A stretch of DNA of 64,000 nucleotides from Phytopythium helicoides. Its lineage: Eukaryota; Oomycota; Peronosporomycetes; Pythiales; Pythiaceae. Numbering within the stretch: the stretch's first letter is position 1; each line of letters opens with the position of its first letter. Below the pieces are notes generated by a model. That model saw only the letters and a program-made list of their open reading frames with translations. It did not search any database and was not told the origin of the DNA. The position numbers and the translations under genes are program-made. The stretch covers positions 1 through 64,000 of the forward strand of contig JANFNE010000035.1 in assembly GCA_024867545.1 (NCBI GenBank), written 5' to 3'. Of this stretch, positions 11,901 through 21,184 are shown piece after piece.

Positions 11901-14900
11901 GGATGTGGTGCGGTATCTCGTAGAGGAGAGAGACGCGGACGTCAACGTCAAGGGCAATGATGGCAACACTGCGATTATGTATGCTGCTTGGAATGGCAAG
12001 TGGGATGTGGTGCGGTATCTCGTGGTGGAGAGAGGCGCGGACGTGAACATCAAGGACAATGACGGCTACACTGCACTGATGAAGGCTGCTTCGAGTGGCA
12101 AGTGGGATGTGGTGCGGTATCTCGTGGAGATAGGCGCGGACGTCAACGTCAAGGACAATGACGGCTACACTGCACTGATGAAGGCTGCTGAGAGTGGCCG
12201 CTTGGATGTGGTGCGGTATCTCGTGGAGAGTGGCGCGGACATCAACGTCAAGGATAATGACGGCAACACTGCGATTATGTATGCTGCTAGGTATGGCAAG
12301 TGGGATGTGGTACGGTATCTCATGGAGAGTGGCGCGGACATCAACGTCAAGGCCAAGTACGGCGACACTGTGCTGATGAAGGCTGCTAGGTATGGCAAGT
12401 GGGATGTGGTGCGGTATCTCATGGAGAGTGGCACGGATATCAACGTCAAGGCCAAGTACGGCTACACTGCACTGATGAAGGCTGCTAGGTATGGCAAGTT
12501 GGATGTGGTGCGGTATCTCGTGGAGAGTGGCGCGAACATCAACATCAAGAACAATGACGGCTACACTGCACTGATGAAGGCTGCTAGGTATGGCAAGTGG
12601 GATGTGGTGCGGTATCTCGTGGAGAGTGGCGCGGACATCAACATCAAGGACAATGACGGCTACACTGCACTGATGAAGGCTGCTGAGAGAGGCGAGTTGG
12701 ATGTGGTGCGGTATCTCGTGGAGAGTGGCGCGGACATCAACGTCATGGACAAAGCCGACGACACTGCACTGATGGAGGCTGCTAGGTATGGCAAGTTGGA
12801 TGTGGTGCGGTATCTCGTGGAGAGTGGCGCGAACATCAACATCAAGAACAATGACGGCTACACTGCGATTATGTATGCTGCTTGGAATGGCAAGTGGGAT
12901 GTGGTGCGGTATCTCATGGAGAGTGGCGCGGACATCAACGTCATGGCCAAGAACGGCTACACTGTGCTGATGAACGCTGCTTCGAGTGGCAAGTTGGATG
13001 TGGTGCGGTATCTCGTGGAGAGAGGCGCGGACATCAACGTCAAGAACAATGACGGCGACACTGCACTGATGGTAGCTGCTGGGAGTGGCGAATTGGATGC
13101 GGTGCGGTATCTCGTGGAGAGTGGCGCGGACATCAACGTCAAGGCCAAGTACGGCTACACTGCACTGATGAAGGCTGCTAGGTATGGCAAGTTGGATGTG
13201 GTGCGGTATCTCGTGGAGAGTGGCGCGGACATCAACATCAAGGCCAAGTACAGCTACACTGCACTGATGTTAGCTGCTGGGAGTGGCAACTTGGATGTGG
13301 TGCGGTATCTCGTGGAGAGTGGCGCGGACATCAACATCAAGGACAATGACGGCTACACTGCACTGATGAAGGCTGCTTCGAGTGGCAAGTGGGATGTGGT
13401 GCGGTATCTCGTAGAGGAGAGAGACGCGGACGTCAACGTCAAGGGCAATGACGGCAACACTGCGATTATGTATGCTGCTTGGAATGGCAAGTGGGATGTG
13501 GTGCGGTATCTCGTGGAGGAGAGAGGCGCGGACGTGAACATCATGGACAATGACGGCTACACTGCACTGATGAAGGCTGCTTCGAGTGGCAAGTGGGATG
13601 TGGTGCGGTATCTCGTGGAGATAGGCGCGGACGTCAACGTCAAGGACAATGACGGCAACACTGCGATGATGTTAGCTGCTGGGAGTGGCGAATTGGATGC
13701 GGTGCGGTATCTCGTGGAGATAGGCGCGGACGTCGACATCCAGAATACGAAAAATGAAACAGCGCTATACCAAGCAACCAAGAAGGGATACGTCGCAATT
13801 AGGAACTTCTTACTCAAGTATGTCTCATCGAGTGAAGACGTGGTGCATGGGGATTCATCTGTGGAATCACTGAAGTCGTTCTTAACATTGAGAAGCTGGG
13901 CGATCTCTCCGTTCGATATCGAACCAGTCAAACACAATGACACTAAGAGTTTCGGGGGAGAATATCGAGCGAAATGGTTGGACGCCGACGTCATCATCAA
14001 ACTGTTTGTCCAGGATGCTTCGGTTTCAACATTTGAGGATGAAGTCACTACATGGCTTCAACTACGACATCCAAACGTGATCAAGTTGTATGGAGCTTGC
14101 GATATTTATCACTCGTTCTTCGTGCTTGAGCATGCAAGCAATGGGTCGGTGGTGGAGTATCTTGCTGAGTGTAAGAAGAAAGGGGAAACACAAACGCCAT
14201 GGAAGTTATTGTGCGAAGCGGCATTGGGTCTCGCATACTTGCACGAGCGTGGAATCATCCATGGGAACTTGCAAAGCAGTACTGTGTTGGTTGGAAGCGA
14301 TGGCGTGGCGAAGTTGTCTGATTTTGGTTTGAGCATGTCATCTCGAGACGGTTCTGAAGAAGTGGTATCAAGCAGAGCGGGGTTTGGCTCAGAGCTTTGG
14401 CAGGCTCCGGAGCAGATGAAGGGTGGAAGAGCGTCGTTAGCGGGAGATATCTACTCTTTTGGTCTCTGTATTGTGGCGGCGATAACTGGACGAGAACCAT
14501 GGGGAAAATATTCTCGTTATGAAAAACCTAAGCTCGACTGGGATCCCGCGGCTGGCCCCGATTCGTGGGGTGGTCCTTCGTGGGATGATGGTCCTTTGTG
14601 GGATGATGATCCTGCTGATTTCGTCGAAAATACCACACTCCTGATATCCCAAATGTGTGCTCAAGATCCCAAGCAACGCGTACCAGCAGCAGTAGCTGTT
14701 CGACTTCTCGATAATCTCGCTGCAAAGGAAGCCAGTGATCTTCGGTCACCGTCTCAAGATGATGGTATCAAGAGTAACGTAGACAAGTACAAGGGCGGAG
14801 AACTGACTCAACTTTTAGCGACCATTCGGAATCAAATATCGTTGCAGCATTCCCAGTACGAGTTCGTGCTACATGAAATCGAAGCGATCCAGAAGCAACT

Positions 14901-16683
14901 CGCACAAGAAACCCGGTCATTGAAGCTTCTCGAGGCATATCGCTCACTCCTCGTTGACTTGGACGGTGTTCTCCAGTCAGGATCACTTGGGAACCGCGTG
15001 GTTGCGTTGTCCTCGACAAGAGTGGCTGGCAGCAACTTGACTGTATTTAAACGTCGCATTGACGAGCTGTGGATGCTGCTCGATGCCTCTCGAGTTGTTG
15101 ACGAGGAGCGAGATCGACACTGGGATATGCAGCGCAAGAATCAGCTCGAGTTATTCGTGTCGGATGTATCACAGACGGTGGCAGTTCTGAGCGAATTGGA
15201 TGACGAGGAGGAGCGGACCACCTTCATGACATTGTTGAAGTTGGAATTGGATAGTCATGCGTCTAAGTACACTGAGATTCAGCTTGAAGTGATACAGAAG
15301 GCGTACGATGATTGTTGTCAAGGCAAGTGGAAGAACGTTGTGACGACTGTTCCTGCATGGTATCTGCCGTGGCACGAGCTTGTGATCAACCGGATGGAGA
15401 AGCTCGGCGAGGGTGGATTTGGTGATGTGTATCGTGCAAAATGGCTGGACTCGGAGGTGGTTGTGAAGGAGGTGAAGAAGCTTGCATCAACTAACAGTGA
15501 CTCTTTCGCATCGACTTGGTCGCAGAGTGTGTCACAGTCTGAGCCAAAGACTGAAGTGAAGGCACCCACTGACAATGTTGAATTCCGAAAAAAGAGGGAA
15601 GAACGCCGTAAGTTGTTCGAGCAAGAAGTGAACGTCTGGTTTGGACTGAGCCACCCGCATGTGATTCGTTTGTTTGGAGCATGCCATGTTGGAACGCCGT
15701 TCTTTGCGTGTGAGTATGCTAGCGGTGGGCCGCTGGACAAATACCTGCGAGAACATCCTGAAGAGATATGGCCAAAACTCTTTGAAGCAGCACTTGGTGT
15801 ACAGTACCTGCATTCACGTGGTATTATCCATGGAGACCTCAAATGCAACAATATCATGATTGGTAACGACGGGAAGGCTAAGGTAACGGACTTTGGTCTG
15901 AGTTCGTTTGAGGAAGCGAGTGAAGGGAAGTTGAGTGGTGCGTGGCAGTGGGTGGCGCCTGAGTGCATTGAGGGTGGTGTCTCGATGATATCGGTGACGT
16001 CGGATGTGTATTCTTTGGGTATGTGCATCGTGGAGGCGCTTCGAGTGGTGGAGAAGGTTGAGGACGATGATCGTCCACCATATCCATGGTACGATGATGA
16101 CCATACTACTGTCAAGGTCAAGGTGGTCGATCGACATGAGTTGCCGTCGCGGCCTCGGTTGTGCACGGATGAGCAATGGCAGTTGGTGGAGCGAATGTGC
16201 GCTCACGACCCAGACAAACGAATCAAGATCAGCACTGTAGTGGACAAGCTTGCGATTCTTGCACGAGGCAATGTGGATTGCGATGGTGAAGAGGTTGAGC
16301 CGGAGCCGTCAAAGGAGATTACAGAAATGAAGGACCTGTCAAAGGTGATCGCTGAAATGAAGAGCCATTGCGACCAATTCTACGATAGCGCTACATCACG
16401 CAACGAGAAAATCCTGTGCCAAATTTACGCGTTGCTGTGGGAGCGACTGGCAGATCGGGCGGATGACACCGAGTTCCTTGGGTCTCTTATCAAACAAGCT
16501 CGAAAGAGTACGCTGATGCTTCAGGAGGAGAGAGGCACCGTATTCGCGTTCACGGAGGCAGCACTGCGGGGATACGCATTGCATCGCAATCTGGACAAGG
16601 TGATTGAAGCGCAGATGTGGAAGGCGGAGAAACTAGAGTGGAGAAAAAAGTGCTGGAAATTGCTGAAAAGTCAGGCAATATAG
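8962..16683 (+). CDS. Giant ankyrin-repeat protein with tandem pseudokinase and TKL kinase
   Basis: A single 2,573-residue open frame without introns. Residues about 30-1610 are ankyrin repeats of 33-34 residues (consensus DGYTALMKAA..G..DVVRYLVE.GADIN). I count 47 copies of the RYLV/RYLM motif. A first kinase-like domain follows (about 1640-1890), with Lys1680 and DFG at 1787. Its glycine loop is degenerate, and His-Gly-Asn at 1767-1769 replaces the catalytic Asp, so it is probably a pseudokinase. Residues about 1925-2130 look helical or coiled-coil. The second kinase (about 2140-2410) has GEGGFG at 2149, Lys2169, HGDLKCNN with Asp2292, and DFG at Asp2310, so all catalytic residues are present. 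Both resemble tyrosine-kinase-like (TKL) Ser/Thr kinases, which are abundant in oomycetes. No signal peptide or membrane segment is seen, so it is probably cytoplasmic. The JAK-like pairing suggests the first domain regulates the second; this is inference. Confidence 0.93.
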   Translation: MEDILKAASDGDLAAVEKALQGGADVNAKDKADDTALIKAAERGELDVVRYLVEERGADINIKDNDGYTALMLAAGSGELDAVRYLVESGADINIKDNDGYTALMNAASSGKLDVVRYLVESGADINIKDKADDTALMKAASSGKLDVVRYLVESGADINIKDNDGYTALMKAARYGKWDVVRYLVEERDADVNVKGNDGNTVLMKAASSGNLDVVRYLVESGADINVKDNDGYTALMKAAERGELDVVRYLVESGADINVMDKADDTALMEAARYGKLDVVRYLVESGADINIKDNDGYTALMKAARYGKWDVVRYLVEERDADVNVKGNDGNTVLMKAASSGNLDVVRYLVEDRGADINVKDNDGYTALMKAAERGELDVVRYLVESGADINVMDKADDTALMEAASSGKLDVVRYLVESGANINIKNNDGYTALMKAASSGKWDVVRYLVEERDADVNVKDKYGDTAIMYAASSGKWDVVRYLVEERDADVNVKGNDGNTAIMYAAWNGKWDVVRYLVEERGADINVKDNDGYTALMKAAERGELDVVRYLVESGADINVMDKADDTALMEAARYGKLDVVRYLVESGANINIKNNDGYTALMKAASSGKWDVVRYLVEERDADVNVKGNDGNTVLMKAASSGNLDVVRYLVEDRGADINVKDNDGYTALMKAAERGELDVVRYLVESGADINVMDKADDTALMEAARYGKLDVVRYLVESGANINIKNNDGYTALMKAASSGKWDVVRYLMESGANINVKAKYGYTVLMNAASSGKLDVVRYLVERGADINIKNNDGYTALMEAAERGEWDVVRYLVEERDADVNVKDKYGNTAIMYAARYGKWDVVRYLMESGADINVKVKYGYTVLMNAAESGNLDVVRYLVESGADINIKDNDGYTALMKAASSGKLDVVRYLVESGADINIKDKADDTALMKAASSGKLDVVRYLVESGADINIKDNDGYTALMKAARYGKWDVVRYLVEERDADVNVKGNDGNTAIMYAAWNGKWDVVRYLVVERGADVNIKDNDGYTALMKAASSGKWDVVRYLVEIGADVNVKDNDGYTALMKAAESGRLDVVRYLVESGADINVKDNDGNTAIMYAARYGKWDVVRYLMESGADINVKAKYGDTVLMKAARYGKWDVVRYLMESGTDINVKAKYGYTALMKAARYGKLDVVRYLVESGANINIKNNDGYTALMKAARYGKWDVVRYLVESGADINIKDNDGYTALMKAAERGELDVVRYLVESGADINVMDKADDTALMEAARYGKLDVVRYLVESGANINIKNNDGYTAIMYAAWNGKWDVVRYLMESGADINVMAKNGYTVLMNAASSGKLDVVRYLVERGADINVKNNDGDTALMVAAGSGELDAVRYLVESGADINVKAKYGYTALMKAARYGKLDVVRYLVESGADINIKAKYSYTALMLAAGSGNLDVVRYLVESGADINIKDNDGYTALMKAASSGKWDVVRYLVEERDADVNVKGNDGNTAIMYAAWNGKWDVVRYLVEERGADVNIMDNDGYTALMKAASSGKWDVVRYLVEIGADVNVKDNDGNTAMMLAAGSGELDAVRYLVEIGADVDIQNTKNETALYQATKKGYVAIRNFLLKYVSSSEDVVHGDSSVESLKSFLTLRSWAISPFDIEPVKHNDTKSFGGEYRAKWLDADVIIKLFVQDASVSTFEDEVTTWLQLRHPNVIKLYGACDIYHSFFVLEHASNGSVVEYLAECKKKGETQTPWKLLCEAALGLAYLHERGIIHGNLQSSTVLVGSDGVAKLSDFGLSMSSRDGSEEVVSSRAGFGSELWQAPEQMKGGRASLAGDIYSFGLCIVAAITGREPWGKYSRYEKPKLDWDPAAGPDSWGGPSWDDGPLWDDDPADFVENTTLLISQMCAQDPKQRVPAAVAVRLLDNLAAKEASDLRSPSQDDGIKSNVDKYKGGELTQLLATIRNQISLQHSQYEFVLHEIEAIQKQLAQETRSLKLLEAYRSLLVDLDGVLQSGSLGNRVVALSSTRVAGSNLTVFKRRIDELWMLLDASRVVDEERDRHWDMQRKNQLELFVSDVSQTVAVLSELDDEEERTTFMTLLKLELDSHASKYTEIQLEVIQKAYDDCCQGKWKNVVTTVPAWYLPWHELVINRMEKLGEGGFGDVYRAKWLDSEVVVKEVKKLASTNSDSFASTWSQSVSQSEPKTEVKAPTDNVEFRKKREERRKLFEQEVNVWFGLSHPHVIRLFGACHVGTPFFACEYASGGPLDKYLREHPEEIWPKLFEAALGVQYLHSRGIIHGDLKCNNIMIGNDGKAKVTDFGLSSFEEASEGKLSGAWQWVAPECIEGGVSMISVTSDVYSLGMCIVEALRVVEKVEDDDRPPYPWYDDDHTTVKVKVVDRHELPSRPRLCTDEQWQLVERMCAHDPDKRIKISTVVDKLAILARGNVDCDGEEVEPEPSKEITEMKDLSKVIAEMKSHCDQFYDSATSRNEKILCQIYALLWERLADRADDTEFLGSLIKQARKSTLMLQEERGTVFAFTEAALRGYALHRNLDKVIEAQMWKAEKLEWRKKCWKLLKSQAI
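9049..13770 (+). repeat. Ankyrin-coding tandem repeat with 402-bp higher-order unit
   Basis: The 99/102-bp ankyrin units are nearly identical in DNA. A four-unit block (33+33+34+34 codons = 402 bp) recurs almost unchanged, for example starting at 9660 and 10062, and at 10566 and 10968, with part again at 12660. A separate block at about 9261-9452 is repeated at about 11664-11855. This points to recent block duplication or conversion. Long antisense open frames over the array are by-products of the repeat. Confidence 0.93.
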
Positions 16684-17027
16684 CCAGCAACCTCCCGTTG
16701 CGCTGCGTGCCCTTCGCGACGAAAGCTCCTGATGCTCCTGCGACACTGTGATTGGATGTTCGCTCGGTACATGTCTATTGCCGAAGTGTGATTCCAACAT
16801 CAAAAGCAGCACTGGGTTTATTCTCTGACAACCTTACTTTTGCTCCAGCAAGCGCATTGTTGTGGTGGCAAGGACGCACGGTCACGAAAAGCATGGCTCA
16901 AACGCTGCATTTCCCGACCGGAGAAGTTGCCGTTCGCCTGGATGAATTCTGCTGCGGCTTCTGCTAGTGCGTTTGTTTAGCTTTATATCCTTCAATGCAT
17001 CTATCTGACAGTACCGATACCTCCTAG
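16684..17027. other. Gap between kinase gene and FAM194-like gene
   Basis: Probably the 3' UTR of the kinase gene plus the unseen 5' part of the next gene. A short frame about 16752-16967 contains HFPTGEVAVRL, which is faintly like the FAM194 YPSG.VA motif and could be an upstream exon. Unproven. Confidence 0.3.
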
Positions 17028-17694
17028 CTACTCCTCTGGCAGAGTCGCAGTGTGCGTGAACAAAATCAGCAATTACCAAAACACATTTCAGTTCTATGCA
17101 GATAACTCCAAGCGCACGCTGCTGGGTGCGCTTGACGAGCATGCTGTGCGTAGCTCACTGCATTCTTCTTCGAGTTAGCTGCCGTGGTTACATGGATTTG
17201 TCGATGAGCAGGTGGGATATGCCGGTCGATCTGGCGGCACTAAGCTGATGCTGTCAAGCACCGGCGGGATTGTTACGGATGGGGACGACAAGGTCATCAA
17301 AGTACGCATAGTTTGTGAGTCCAGTGCTCAAATGTTGCTTGACGCGTTGCTGATGTCTCTATAGTCCTGGAATTGGGACTCCAAAGCGCAGCAAGTCGGA
17401 TCTCCTCCTGCTGAGCCGCTGATAATCCACCTGAATGACTGGTTGACGTTCACGTTTCGTGATCGCGCCAACATCACCGTCAAATTTTCGCCTGCTCCAG
17501 GAATTGCCGTCGACTTTTCGTGTGGAGAGCGCTTGCGGAGAACCACAACGTACCTCACCAATGCGCGTCGGGTTGTCGACGGTCCCAGCTGCGGAAAACT
17601 AATGATCGATCAGCAAGTTCCGACGCTGATCGAGACCAGCGACAAGTCGAGCGCGAAGCGCTTGATAAGAGGAGCAAACAAAGCCGAGAAGTAA
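17028..17694 (+). CDS. FAM194/ERICH6-like protein, C-terminal exons
   Basis: Three exons are proposed: 17028-17145, 17212-17301 and 17365-17694. The introns are 17146-17211 (66 nt, GTGCGT..GAGCAG) and 17302-17364 (63 nt, GTACGC..CTATAG). The frame stays open across both joins. The conserved sequence starts with YSSGRVAVCV (the family form is YPSGRVA), then GGTKLMLSSTGG, then SWNWD with an EPLIIHLNDWLTFTFRDR stretch. This order of motifs is that of the FAM194 domain of glutamate-rich protein 6, which is typical of ciliated eukaryotes; oomycetes have flagellate zoospores. The 5' end is missing, and an acceptor at 17026-17027 indicates an upstream exon. The reading stops at TAA 17692, only a few bases before the next coding segment in another frame, so the two may be one gene with a frameshift or an unrecognised intron. 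Confidence 0.65.
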
Positions 17695-17698
17695 AGAC

Positions 17699-18663
17699 TT
17701 GGGTCACGACGATATCAAGTCGATCGTTGTTGGACTGGAAAGCACTTTTGACGACTACGAAGGCTGCAAGGTAACACCTGCTGCCGATGGAGACTGGCGA
17801 GAAAAGGCACGTCCTCAAACCCTGCGCGAAGTGCCAGTGCTTTCACCGACCGGCGTCGAAATTGGTCCTGAACCAACACTTTTTGGTGCTCCAGTGCAGC
17901 CAAACGATGCTTCCGATTCACTTGCACAGCTGAAAAACTCGAAAAACGACAACTGGCTAGGGTCAGTGGATCTTCACAGTCGAATCGCAGAAAAGTACCC
18001 CAGTCTTAAACGGGGCGGGCCACTAACAAATGCCAGGGGACGGTACTCGAGCGAGTTGGCGGTGCCAGGAGGTGGGGTGAAAGCGCTTGGCAAGCGGCTC
18101 CGTCTTCTGCCTGGAGAGAAGCTGGAGGAGTTTATTTCAGCTCGGACAATCAAAGACGAGCTTATCGTTATAGCGTGTCTTCGAGCTGATGATGCGCAAG
18201 CGCGAGCAGCAGAGGCTGTTCTTGAGCACGCGTACGCCAGGCTTTCGCCGGACGCGAGCGACAATGACAGCCCAACAGTTCCAAAAGATAGGTGAGAGGC
18301 TTGGGTTTCATGCTGCGACTACGCGGAAGGCGACTACAACGTGTAAACTTGCTCAGCACCAGCATCAAGCTTGTCAAGTGCGATCTCGCCGAGTCGTCGG
18401 CACTGGTGAAGCAGTATCGCATCGTTGCCGTGCCGACTTTTCTCATGTGCGTTCTCAACAACCAGTCCTGCACAGTTTACGAGACCAACTCACACATGTG
18501 CAATTGGTTTTGCGGTAGGTTCTACTCGGGAAAGCTCGTCCACGTCTCCAGTATGGGCGGAGCTCAGCTTCGCGTTGTACCAGCAACAATGAATGCGAGC
18601 TTGTCGTCGCTGATGGATCGATTACCACGCATACTGCTGATCGAAAGCAGTCCAAAGCAATAG
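17699..18663 (+). CDS. Thioredoxin-fold-like segment, possibly the C-terminus of the FAM194-like gene
   Basis: Exons 17699-18291 and 18357-18663 join through a 65-nt intron (GTGAGA..GCTCAG, phase 2) and give about 299 residues. There is no ATG at the left end, since the frame simply opens there. The C-terminal half reads DELIVIACLRADDAQ..IKLVKCDLAESSALVKQYRI, then AVPTFL, which is the beta-alpha-beta plus cis-Pro pattern of thioredoxin folds. The usual CxxC is replaced by CLRA, so a redox-active site is not expected. The N-terminal part contains LSPTGVEIGPEPTLFG and is not recognised. Its position 5 bp behind the FAM194 stop suggests a single protein split by a frame error, or an intron with donor GTAAAG at 17691. 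Uncertain. Confidence 0.5.
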
Positions 18664-19371
18664 ATTGCGTCCGAAAAGATTCTGCCCGTGCAGCCATTCT
18701 CCCGCCAGGACTGGCCGAGTTGGCACACGCCGCAGCGTTCCCACACATCAAGCCCGCGACCGTCCACCGCCTCGCCGAGCTCTGGGCAGCAAGTTCTTCT
18801 CATCAAGCCGAGTCCAAGGAGAGCGAGAGCCACCTGGGGCTCACCGTGGGCTCATTCTTCGCCGAGGCCGAGCGTGTTCTAGCCGCCTGCAAGCGCGGGG
18901 CCGCACCGATGGACGCACGGCCGCCCGCCATGGCGCTGAGCGCCTCCGACGCAGTGCTGGGCCGCCACTCGCGCGTGCTGTCGCGCGCCGCCAGCTCCAT
19001 CTCCAGCCGCGCGACCTCCGCGTAGCGTAAACCTCATATCACAGGGAGCCAACGACGCGCTCATGAAGCCACCGGAGCCCTCTGCCTCCGCGCTGCGTCG
19101 GCTCAACCAGCTGGCGCGGCACCGCCATCTGCGCCAGCGCCGTCAGCAGTCTGTTCAGATAGTCGCAGGCCACCTTGCGTTAGCGTAGCGCCGCCCATGT
19201 AGGTACACATACACATCTCAGCTGTCGTCGGCGCCGGCCGGAGCCTCTGCCAATCGCATTCAGCACCGGCAGTCGGAGCTGCTCGACGGTCGCATGGCCG
19301 GGAATGCTCCAATCAAATCGCAGCAGTCTGAATTTCCGCCAATGAGAATCCGTGATGGGCGGCAGAACACG
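18664..19371 (+). other. Coding-like, frame-broken region, product unknown
   Basis: Ala/Ser-rich protein-like runs occur in changing plus-strand frames. One is 18720-19025 (HRLAELWAASSSHQAESKE.., ending at TAG). Another is about 19040-19185 (GANDALMKPPEPSASALRRL.., Gln/Arg-rich), and a third is about 19240-19350. They could be exons of one coiled-coil protein or a decayed gene. The splice sites are unconvincing and I do not recognise it. Confidence 0.3.
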
Positions 19372-20223
19372 TCACACGTCGAGACAGTGGCATTTCCACC
19401 GCCAGCAGCTCCATTTGCCGCCGCGACGACGGTGCCGATAGCAGCAAATGGACGGCGGCAGGCCCAGCATGATGGCGTGCCTGCGTGGCGGCAAGGAGCC
19501 CTTCCCGCTGAGCGCGACGCACTTCCCGCACGTAGACTGCTCGCGCGAGCTTGTCACAGCGGGAGTCGGTATGGTCGTTCCTGTGGTGACGAACGTTTGC
19601 AAATACACGCTAGTCGTGCGCGAGGCTGGAATCGCTGTTGTAGCTGTACTAACCGGTGGTGGAGTTGTGAATGGCGAGGCAGTGGCTCGCGCCAACTGCG
19701 CGGTCGCTTGCTGTAGTCGCAGCATATCTAACTCCTCTTCCATGCGCTTGGCGTGCGCATCTCGCTGTTGTTGCTCGACTTGTCGCTGGCGCCGTTCCCG
19801 TTCATGCTGTAGACGCATCTCGTCTTGCTGCTGCTGGATTTGTAGCTCTCGCTGGTTCATCTGCGACTTGAATAATCGCTCTTGCTCGGCGCGGGCTTGT
19901 TCTGCAGCGAGCAGGTCAGCATTGCGCCGTTCTTGTGCGCGTTCGGTGAACTCCTTGTACTCCGCAGACGCTTCACCTCGGAACTCTTCCCACATGCGAA
20001 CCTTCTCAGCTTGGCGTTGTCGCTCGGCTTGATCGGCTTGCTGCTGTAGTTGAATCTGGTGTTGTCGAACTGTCTCCCCCCAAGTGCGATGATCTTGGAC
20101 GCTGGCTTGTTGGAGTCGAATGACCTCTTCCTGCGGAACGCGTTGCTCAAGTGCGAGTCGCTGGTTCTCGCGTTCTGCTTCTAGACGATACTTCTCCCGG
20201 TCAGACTGGTTCTGCAACTGCAT
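19372..20223 (-). CDS. Gln/Glu-rich coiled-coil protein, unknown function
   Basis: 283 codons from the first ATG at 20223; the frame is open a little further to about 20290. Residues 1-190 are a nearly uninterrupted charged coiled coil with poly-Gln runs and heptad-like spacing. A Thr/Pro/Ala-rich linker and a Cys/Arg-rich tail follow, and the tail may be non-coding read-through. There is no enzymatic motif. It could be a gag-like relic or a structural protein. No RT or integrase lies next to it, so a retroelement origin is only a guess. Confidence 0.45.
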   Translation of the reverse strand: MQLQNQSDREKYRLEAERENQRLALEQRVPQEEVIRLQQASVQDHRTWGETVRQHQIQLQQQADQAERQRQAEKVRMWEEFRGEASAEYKEFTERAQERRNADLLAAEQARAEQERLFKSQMNQRELQIQQQQDEMRLQHERERRQRQVEQQQRDAHAKRMEEELDMLRLQQATAQLARATASPFTTPPPVSTATTAIPASRTTSVYLQTFVTTGTTIPTPAVTSSREQSTCGKCVALSGKGSLPPRRHAIMLGLPPSICCYRHRRRGGKWSCWRWKCHCLDV

Positions 20224-20557
20224 CTCATCGATCTGACGCTGTAGAGCTCGAATCTGCTGCGCTTGTTCACCGAGGATAGTGTCTAGGGTTTAACCCACAG
20301 ACTGCTGGTTAACTCCCTGAGGAGGGGTAACAGCTCTCGGCAGTGCCGGTAGTATCGATGGTTCGATAGTCGCATCCCAGTGCTATCCGATGAAGGCTAA
20401 CATGCCGGGGACGTATTGTTGCACCACGGAGGTGTGACAGCTTGTGCCATCATCACAGCGTGTTAGGGGGCGTATCTCAACCAAAAACGTTCAAGAGACG
20501 TGTTATGTCGAGCAACGGGATGCTACTGAGTTTGATTGATCTGGTAATAGTCAGGAT

Positions 20558-21184
20558 ATGAAGACTGTCGGTTTCGTTGGGAGACAAATCGTCTCTATCT
20601 CGGAGAGTCGAGATGGACCTTCTAAACTCCGCGAAGTGGATGCAATTATAAGCATGTTGATCGACGGAACCGGTCGAGGCAAGGCTTCAGCTGCACATTG
20701 CATTGGTGTACTAGCACGAAGAAATCACAGAATCGTAGCGTCAAGAAATGCAGTGACTACTCTCATTTCTATGATAGCGACGGGAACCTACGAACAGCAG
20801 ACTCAAGCAGCGTTTGCAATTAGCGACCTATCATCCCATACAGATCTAAGTGGGAAGGTTCTGAAAGCGAATGGCATCGATGCAAATATCAAGCTAATTC
20901 GTAAACCACTATTGATTTTTGCGTCAACTGAGAAACGGCAGAAGTTTGGTGCCCGAGCACTGGCCAACTTGTCAATGTGGGCAGATATCTGTGCGGCTGT
21001 TTTGGCTGCAAACGGGATCAGTCCGCTATTGCAACTCATCCATGAAAACAATGACATCCAGAAGGGTGCGGCTGCTTGGACTTTAGCTAACTTGTCAAGG
21101 TGGGCGAACATCAGCTCATCCATTTTGGCGGCTGACGGTGTTCGCACTTTAGAGCAGCTCACAATGAATGGAACTGTTGGTTAG
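20558..21184 (+). CDS. Armadillo-repeat protein fragment
   Basis: 208 residues from ATG 20558. About four armadillo-type helical repeats are visible, with signatures such as ARALANLSMWADICAAVLAAN followed by GISPLLQLI, and AAWTLANLSRWANIS. ARM repeats form a solenoid for protein binding. The frame ends at TAG 21182-21184 within the loop after a repeat (MNGTVG), so the protein appears truncated. A frame-broken ARM segment on the same strand at 33611-34491 could be its continuation, displaced by rearrangement, or a separate paralogue. Confidence 0.6.
   Translation: MKTVGFVGRQIVSISESRDGPSKLREVDAIISMLIDGTGRGKASAAHCIGVLARRNHRIVASRNAVTTLISMIATGTYEQQTQAAFAISDLSSHTDLSGKVLKANGIDANIKLIRKPLLIFASTEKRQKFGARALANLSMWADICAAVLAANGISPLLQLIHENNDIQKGAAAWTLANLSRWANISSSILAADGVRTLEQLTMNGTVG

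Noticed and set aside
9049..13770. CRISPR-like regularly spaced repeats
   Set aside because: The repeats are contiguous coding ankyrin units in a eukaryotic gene with no spacers or cas genes.
9261..14048. Series of antisense open frames of about 63-163 codons over the ankyrin array
   Set aside because: They are the same repeat read backwards; phase and length track the 99/102-bp unit, and the sense strand encodes a clear domain protein.
20281..20291. Second interstitial telomere motif (AGGGTTTA)
   Set aside because: Only about one unit; expected by chance in a window of this size.
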